A stretch of DNA of 20,066 bases from Phallusia fumigata (taxonomy: Eukaryota > Chordata > Ascidiacea > Phlebobranchia > Ascidiidae). The stretch is taken from contig QXVZ01023204.1 in NCBI GenBank assembly GCA_008931825.1, positions 1-20,066 on the forward strand, given 5' to 3'. A program made the position numbers and the translations under genes. Each line of letters starts with the position of its first letter. Position 1 is the stretch's first letter. Of the stretch, positions 10,001 through 16,000 are shown piece after piece. The notes beneath the pieces are model-generated. The model did not search any database. It had not been told where the DNA came from and saw only the letters and a program-made list of their open reading frames with translations.

Positions 10001-13000
10001 CTAAACGTTAACTGCTCCGCTCTTTAACTGAAGCAGTGCTCCGCATCCGGTGTGCCGCAAGACGATGCACCACACTTTAACCGTAACTTTTTTTGAAACT
10101 TTTTTTTAAAACAAGGGCAATTTAAAAGCAAAAAGCCAATAATAATTTGTGAGCTACAGACAGTGCACATTGTTTCGGCCTGTAAGGTCTCATCAGTGCA
10201 GCCGGTGACAGGACATTGGCCGTTTAGGCTGGTGTAGCCAGATTACGGCATTCCAGTTTGTTGTGAGTATCAGGCTGAAAAGCCATGCCTCACGTCATCT
10301 GTTCGATGCCACCAGCCGCACTGATGAGACCTTTCAGGTCGAAACAATGCGCACTGTCTGCAGCTCACAAAGGACAATTTATACTTGGCAAATATGAGCT
10401 ATACAACAGTTGGGGAATTCGCTAATCCATACTCAAGTTAGACTGTCCACTGGGTGCATTTCACGCGACTTACTTTTGTGTGATCCGTAGCAGTGCAAGC
10501 TGGTCAGTAGATATGGCGATCGTCCGGCAGTGATGAGCGTAAGCGCAAGTGAGAATTTCTCCACGAATCTTGTGTAGCTTTGGATTAACTGTCACCAGAC
10601 AGTTTTGTTCCATCAAATCCCAAACCTAGCAAATACCCCGGTTTTCTAAAGGGTTCAGAACAGGGTGGTGCAAGTTTGTGAGCATCTGGGTCCGCAAAAA
10701 AATTTCAGAGCCAACTATACGCCCCAAACCACCCCTATCATAAGGAGGTAGTCTTCTCCCAAGTCTAAAACTACAGGGACGCTCGGTCCGCCTCTCGCAA
10801 TAAACCTGCAGGTCATCCGTTACTTGCAGTATTTAGATTGCAAACCGGTATTATTTCGTCAAATTTAATGCAGTACTTCGTTAGTCCGAACCCCCCAGAC
10901 CCGAGTAGCAGTATTTGCAGTACCAAGCGAATTACCAAGCATACCTGTGCTACCAATTAAGTGGGCCTGCAGTTTTGCAATGCACCGTCATTTGGTGGAC
11001 GCTGGACAAAACGGACCAGCAGTTTTAGACGTTAGCGTTATTATAACGTCACCTAGTACAGAGCAAACCACATATGCCAAAACAACATAAGGTATTTAGT
11101 GATTAATTTTCAATTTCGATGAACAAGTTTTTAAGCCAGTAACAAAATTACAGTAAAAAATGGGTTTTCCCCTGACTATGTTGAAAGTCGCCGGAACCAA
11201 ACAGTAATAGAAAAAGTTGCAACTTTGTATCGGCACCTTGACACACTTGTCAGCAGAAATACTGAAAATCCTCCCATCTTCGCCAGCTATTGAAATGAAC
11301 ACAATAGGAGAGTTGTGACCTCGCAATAAACCAGTGGGCTTCTGAGGGACATAAGGGTTCCATAGACGGACAATCCGGTCCATACCTAACAAAAAAACAA
11401 GATAATCTAACTGTTACGATTTCAGCTTTTACGCTGGCGCCAGGTAAAGCGTGGGGTGAGCAAACTACAGCCCGCGAAGCTTTTTATTCTGTCCCGCCAA
11501 ATGTTATCACAAATTAATTTTCTAACTCAACTCATTCGACTAAGACTTTAAAGCGTGTGCGGTTGGCTGGTAGTTTTCGTCAACAATCGCACAGCACTTT
11601 GGTCTAATTTTAAAATAGCTGGCCCATGAGTCAAAACGCTTGCCCACCTCTCGGTTAGAGCGTTACTGCAGGACATGTTGTGGTTGTAAGTTCAAATTCC
11701 ATCGCAGACTGGTATTTTACAACGAGTTGATTGCTCACATTCAAATCCCTATCGATCAAGATCAACCTAATTAACATTGAAGAATTTGCACTGATCATTT
11801 TTCCGCGTGTGCGTCATTCTTTACGTCTTTTTGTAATGATTCCATTAGGTATTTTGTTATTCATTTCAACAATTCACTTATGTGCAAAATTCACGACTTT
11901 TGATAGTCCCAATAAGAAACAAACGAGTTATGTGCCATCTTTTTTACGTTTCGACAATCGTTCCTGATGATGACAGCAGCGTTTGTAAAAACATAAAAAA
12001 TGGCACAAAACTAGTTTGTATTTTCTATTTCGGTCCGCCTGTTTCCCATTTAAATTCATACGACACTGATCAAACACAGTTTACGTGCCCGTGACGTCAT
12101 CCAATACGACACGTATCTAAAAGTTATTGCAAGATCTCACCTCCCGACGCCATGATGTTGCTTTCTTTGCAAAAGTCGAATGTTTTCACGCCTTTGTAAA
12201 CGTAGAAAACAGACTGGTCGGTTTTCTGACGTCGTTGTGGGGACATGCTGTGGTTCCGGCGGGTCGGTTTGGGTGCGTGCTGGGTCTGCGATGGCGTCAC
12301 CGAGTGGCTGGGTCCGGTTGGTCCATGTCGTTGTCGGTCCAGGGCGGTGCTGGCCGATGTGCAACCTGTGTTTGTGACGCAAGGAGTGATGCGCAATGTA
12401 GGTTTTCTAGAATGTTAGGGAGTAATTCTTTTCCCTTAATTATTAGATAAGAACGTACATTTTTTGCACTAATGATGACAACAACAACAGCGATTGTTAA
12501 AACGTTTACAAAAAATGTATAGACATACATACTCTCTGGCAGTTTTTTAAGTTGGCTACTTCTTCCAATTTACTTATTTCATATTTCCTACATTTAAAGA
12601 GATATCAGATCACACACATTGAAAATGTGTTGTGTTTCTGCCTGCAACTTATTACATGTTTGCAAACTACTAAACCTTCTCCATACCAGGTAGCATATAA
12701 GGTGAGGTTTTTTTATTAACAACCGCTGGTGACTTAGCTTTTGTGACAATCCGCTGATCGTATTAAACAACACAACTTAAACATGAAGTTACCTCGAACA
12801 AGGGCAGTTGCCGCGTGATTGGATGCTGAGATCACTGATCGAAGTTCGTGGTAATATCGCAACTGAGAAAAAACACATTTTAAACGAGTGTTTGTATTTT
12901 CTATGCTACACAGACCACGACATTTCTTCCTTGTCTCACATTCGTTTAGCGTTACATGGTATAGTGACTATACCAAAGTCTACAGCTCAAACGTGGCATA

Positions 13001-16000
13001 TACCAGGCATGGGCAAACTTGTTCAATGTAAGAGTCACTAGCGGAAAACCGCGAACACCAACGAGCGGCAAAATCAGTTTGAGCAGTATATTAATACATA
13101 CAGATACAATAAAAAATGCAAGTGTAACATTAATACATGAAACAAACTTTAAATATAAGGTAACAACTCTCTATTAATTTGGGATATTACTGTTCAGCTA
13201 GAAGAGCCACAAAAACATGTCGGCAAGCCGCAGTTTTCCCACCCCTGGCATATACTATGTGCTAGTGAATTATAGCTAATTACATAGTCAGCACGTGGCC
13301 AATACACTTTTGTGTTTGGTGAATTTTCAAAATATCAACAAATTTAAAATATCTGTACCTCAGTCACCCAATCTTCGTGAACTTTCCATTTAATGAATGA
13401 CGTTCCAGCACCGTTTGCTACGTCATGCATCGTCACCGTTGGGATCCCGTTCACTTTGGGAACTTTTTTCCAGGTCCGCAGGGTATCGCCAATCGATGTG
13501 AACATAAGAATGCTGATACAACCCTAAAATATTCGGCAATAAACACGGGAAAAATATCTTCTTTTACATCAACAACAAAATATCCGACTTGCTATGCCAA
13601 ACAATATCTGGCAAATAAATTGTTTTTACCAGGCTATAGCATTTTTTGCCAAACAAAGACGTTGTCCTACGTAATTCTGTGACAAACACTACGATGTCTA
13701 ATTAATGCAACATGGATAAACCAAACCCGCCGAAAACTGCTTTTAACATCAGTCAATTTTTCAATGGTTTATTTTTTGCCAATAAATATCCAAAAACCAA
13801 TATTTTGGGTAATTTTGTGGCAAGAAGACATCGTATAAGCGACTTGGGACATGGTGTAATAAACGCCTCACTTTTTTCCGAGTGTAGACTTTCAAAAGCT
13901 GTTATCGATGCATCAAATCGTTACCAACCTGGTCATCTCCGTAAGCGATTAAACACTCGTCATTCTCCATCTGGCACAGGTCGATCCGAAGCGGCACAGC
14001 ATCCAAGCCGATGATTTGACAATAAAATTCGAACGTCATGACGTCATAGAAGTGGATCTCGCGCTCTCCAGTGCCCACTAGCAGTTTGCCGTGCGCCGTT
14101 ACCATGGCAGCGTCCGTCACCCACTAAAAGCAAGTTGTGTATTTTTTAGTTCCATCGACAACCACATTTTTTGTGCGGACAAATGATAGTCTGTTTCAAT
14201 ATTCTTGCATTGAAAGGGTCACACAGTGCCGGGTTTAGATTTTGGCTCTAAGCTATAAAAAGCCCGAAGGCCTCCTTCCTTTAAATTACGCCACTGGTTC
14301 CAGAAAGTTTAAAAATATACAATTCTTTCATGATAAGAAAACATATTAGCTTTTTCGTTAATATACATGATAATTTAAACTCTTAGACAGGTGAAGACAC
14401 CATTTCTTTTCTGTGTAAATAAAATTTTTCTTTCATTTTTTGAGGCCCTTACAAATTTTACCTTTGTTATATTCTACGTGTAAAGTTTACGCACCACTGA
14501 TGGCTTGTTGACAAAAGCTGGTCGTTCGGCGGGTAAGCTTTCCAATATCGACTTGCTCCTGTTGAGCTTCAGATTAGGCGACCAGAACGTTAGAAGACCG
14601 TCCTGAAAAAACAAACAAAACTTGACACATGTGGTTCCCAACCTGTGCTACGTGAGAACCTTATGTTTTATCTTTACAAACAACTTCACTTAATTTCCTT
14701 TTGCTTTTACCTACCCGGTTTGGTTTTTAACATATGCATTTCGGTGTATTTATTTTTCTAAAGCTAATTTAGAATTAAGCCATATGCCAGCAACCTGTGG
14801 TAAACGTACCAGTACCATTCCAGATGATACGCGAGCACCTCTTGCGCATTAAATTGGCCTGTGTTCTTCGTTGCATTTACACTATTCGATTTGGAAATTA
14901 AAAAAAACGTCATCTGATTTTTCTTGAACTATGGCGATGTGCGGCAACAAAAAGATATGGAATCACTTTTTCATACAGTCGCTACAGCGTCTGACGCGGT
15001 CGTGGAAGTTTAACACAGAAAAGCAAAAGGGCCTTTGATGACCTTTCGGGCAGGCTGATACAAATGGAAGGCCTAGCTTTGTTGTGGTAAAAATTAATGT
15101 CTGAGTTGTCTGTGTTGAACAGCGCTACAATAATATTGTTGTATGCGTCTGACGCGTGTGATGATTTGTGTAAGATAGAAAAGTTTGGATAGCAGAGGAT
15201 TAAAGGCTGAGACACTTAGATTACCAAGCTCTTTGCTACTGCTTGGGTGAAAACTCGAATTATAGAAGGCGCTTAAGAGTGTTTTTATGTCCCCGAAACG
15301 CTTTTCAAGGACAAATTCGGTTCAAACCTATTAAAACCAGGGGTCTGGCACTTAACTCGGCCCACTGGCAAGTTTTGTGGCCCGCACAGACACTCTTTGT
15401 TGAACCGGAGCAAATTGCAAGTTTTTGTAAAATAAAAAACCTAAATGTGTTTATTTGTAACCCTTTGTCCCATTTTTGCAAAATCGACTTTTTAAAGTCA
15501 AAATGCCAAGATGGCCGAGTGGTTAGCACGACACAAGGTTGTGGGTTCTAATCCCATCTCGGACGCTTGTGTTTACCTGAGCAAGAAACTTAAGCGGCAT
15601 TGCTCCAATTCAGAGAAACCCGATGGGTTGACCCAAAAAGTCACCAACTTTCAAAAATCGAAAAAATCAAATAAAAAATGATCCAACGGAACTGCAGTGA
15701 AGCAGGTAGCTCGACGGCGGACTCTAATGAGCATCACGCGTTCAGGCGTTGCTCCGCCTCCCGAGGATAAAAATGAAACAAACAAACAAACAATGATGGC
15801 TCTGACTGAGACAAGTTTCTTTCTTTTAAAGGTGCAAATTGTTGACATTACTGATATAGTTTGTGGCTACAAACATAGACAACTTTGCAGGTGACTGTAA
15901 AAGGGTTGCCGCCAAGCTACCGAGCCCGCTTGTGCAGTCAACCGTACAAAGGGATTGTAACATGAGGTAAAAAATTTTTCGCAACATGCCTTGCAAATCG

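Larger units (their letters stand above)
10146..10371. mobile_element. Inverted-repeat element carrying two hammerhead ribozymes
   Basis: The outer 61 bases of each end are reverse complements with about 6 differences (left end tttgtgagctacagacagtg, right end ctgtctgcagctcacaaa). About 100 bases lie between the arms. Each arm contains one hammerhead motif, and the two point toward the outer ends. No coding sequence is present. I saw no clear target duplication. Hammerheads of this type are known in Penelope-like elements and in small non-autonomous retrozymes, so a derivative of one of these is inferred. It sits in the 1538-base intron between coding exons 13 and 14. Confidence 0.75.

Noticed and set aside
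12127-12450. Plus-strand open frame of about 107 codons
   Set aside because: It is the antisense shadow of the GC-rich linker exon, with no start context or recognisable domain.
15508-15560. A functional tRNA gene
   Set aside because: The A and B boxes are good, but the anticodon arm is missing and the acceptor ends do not pair. SINE body and tail follow.
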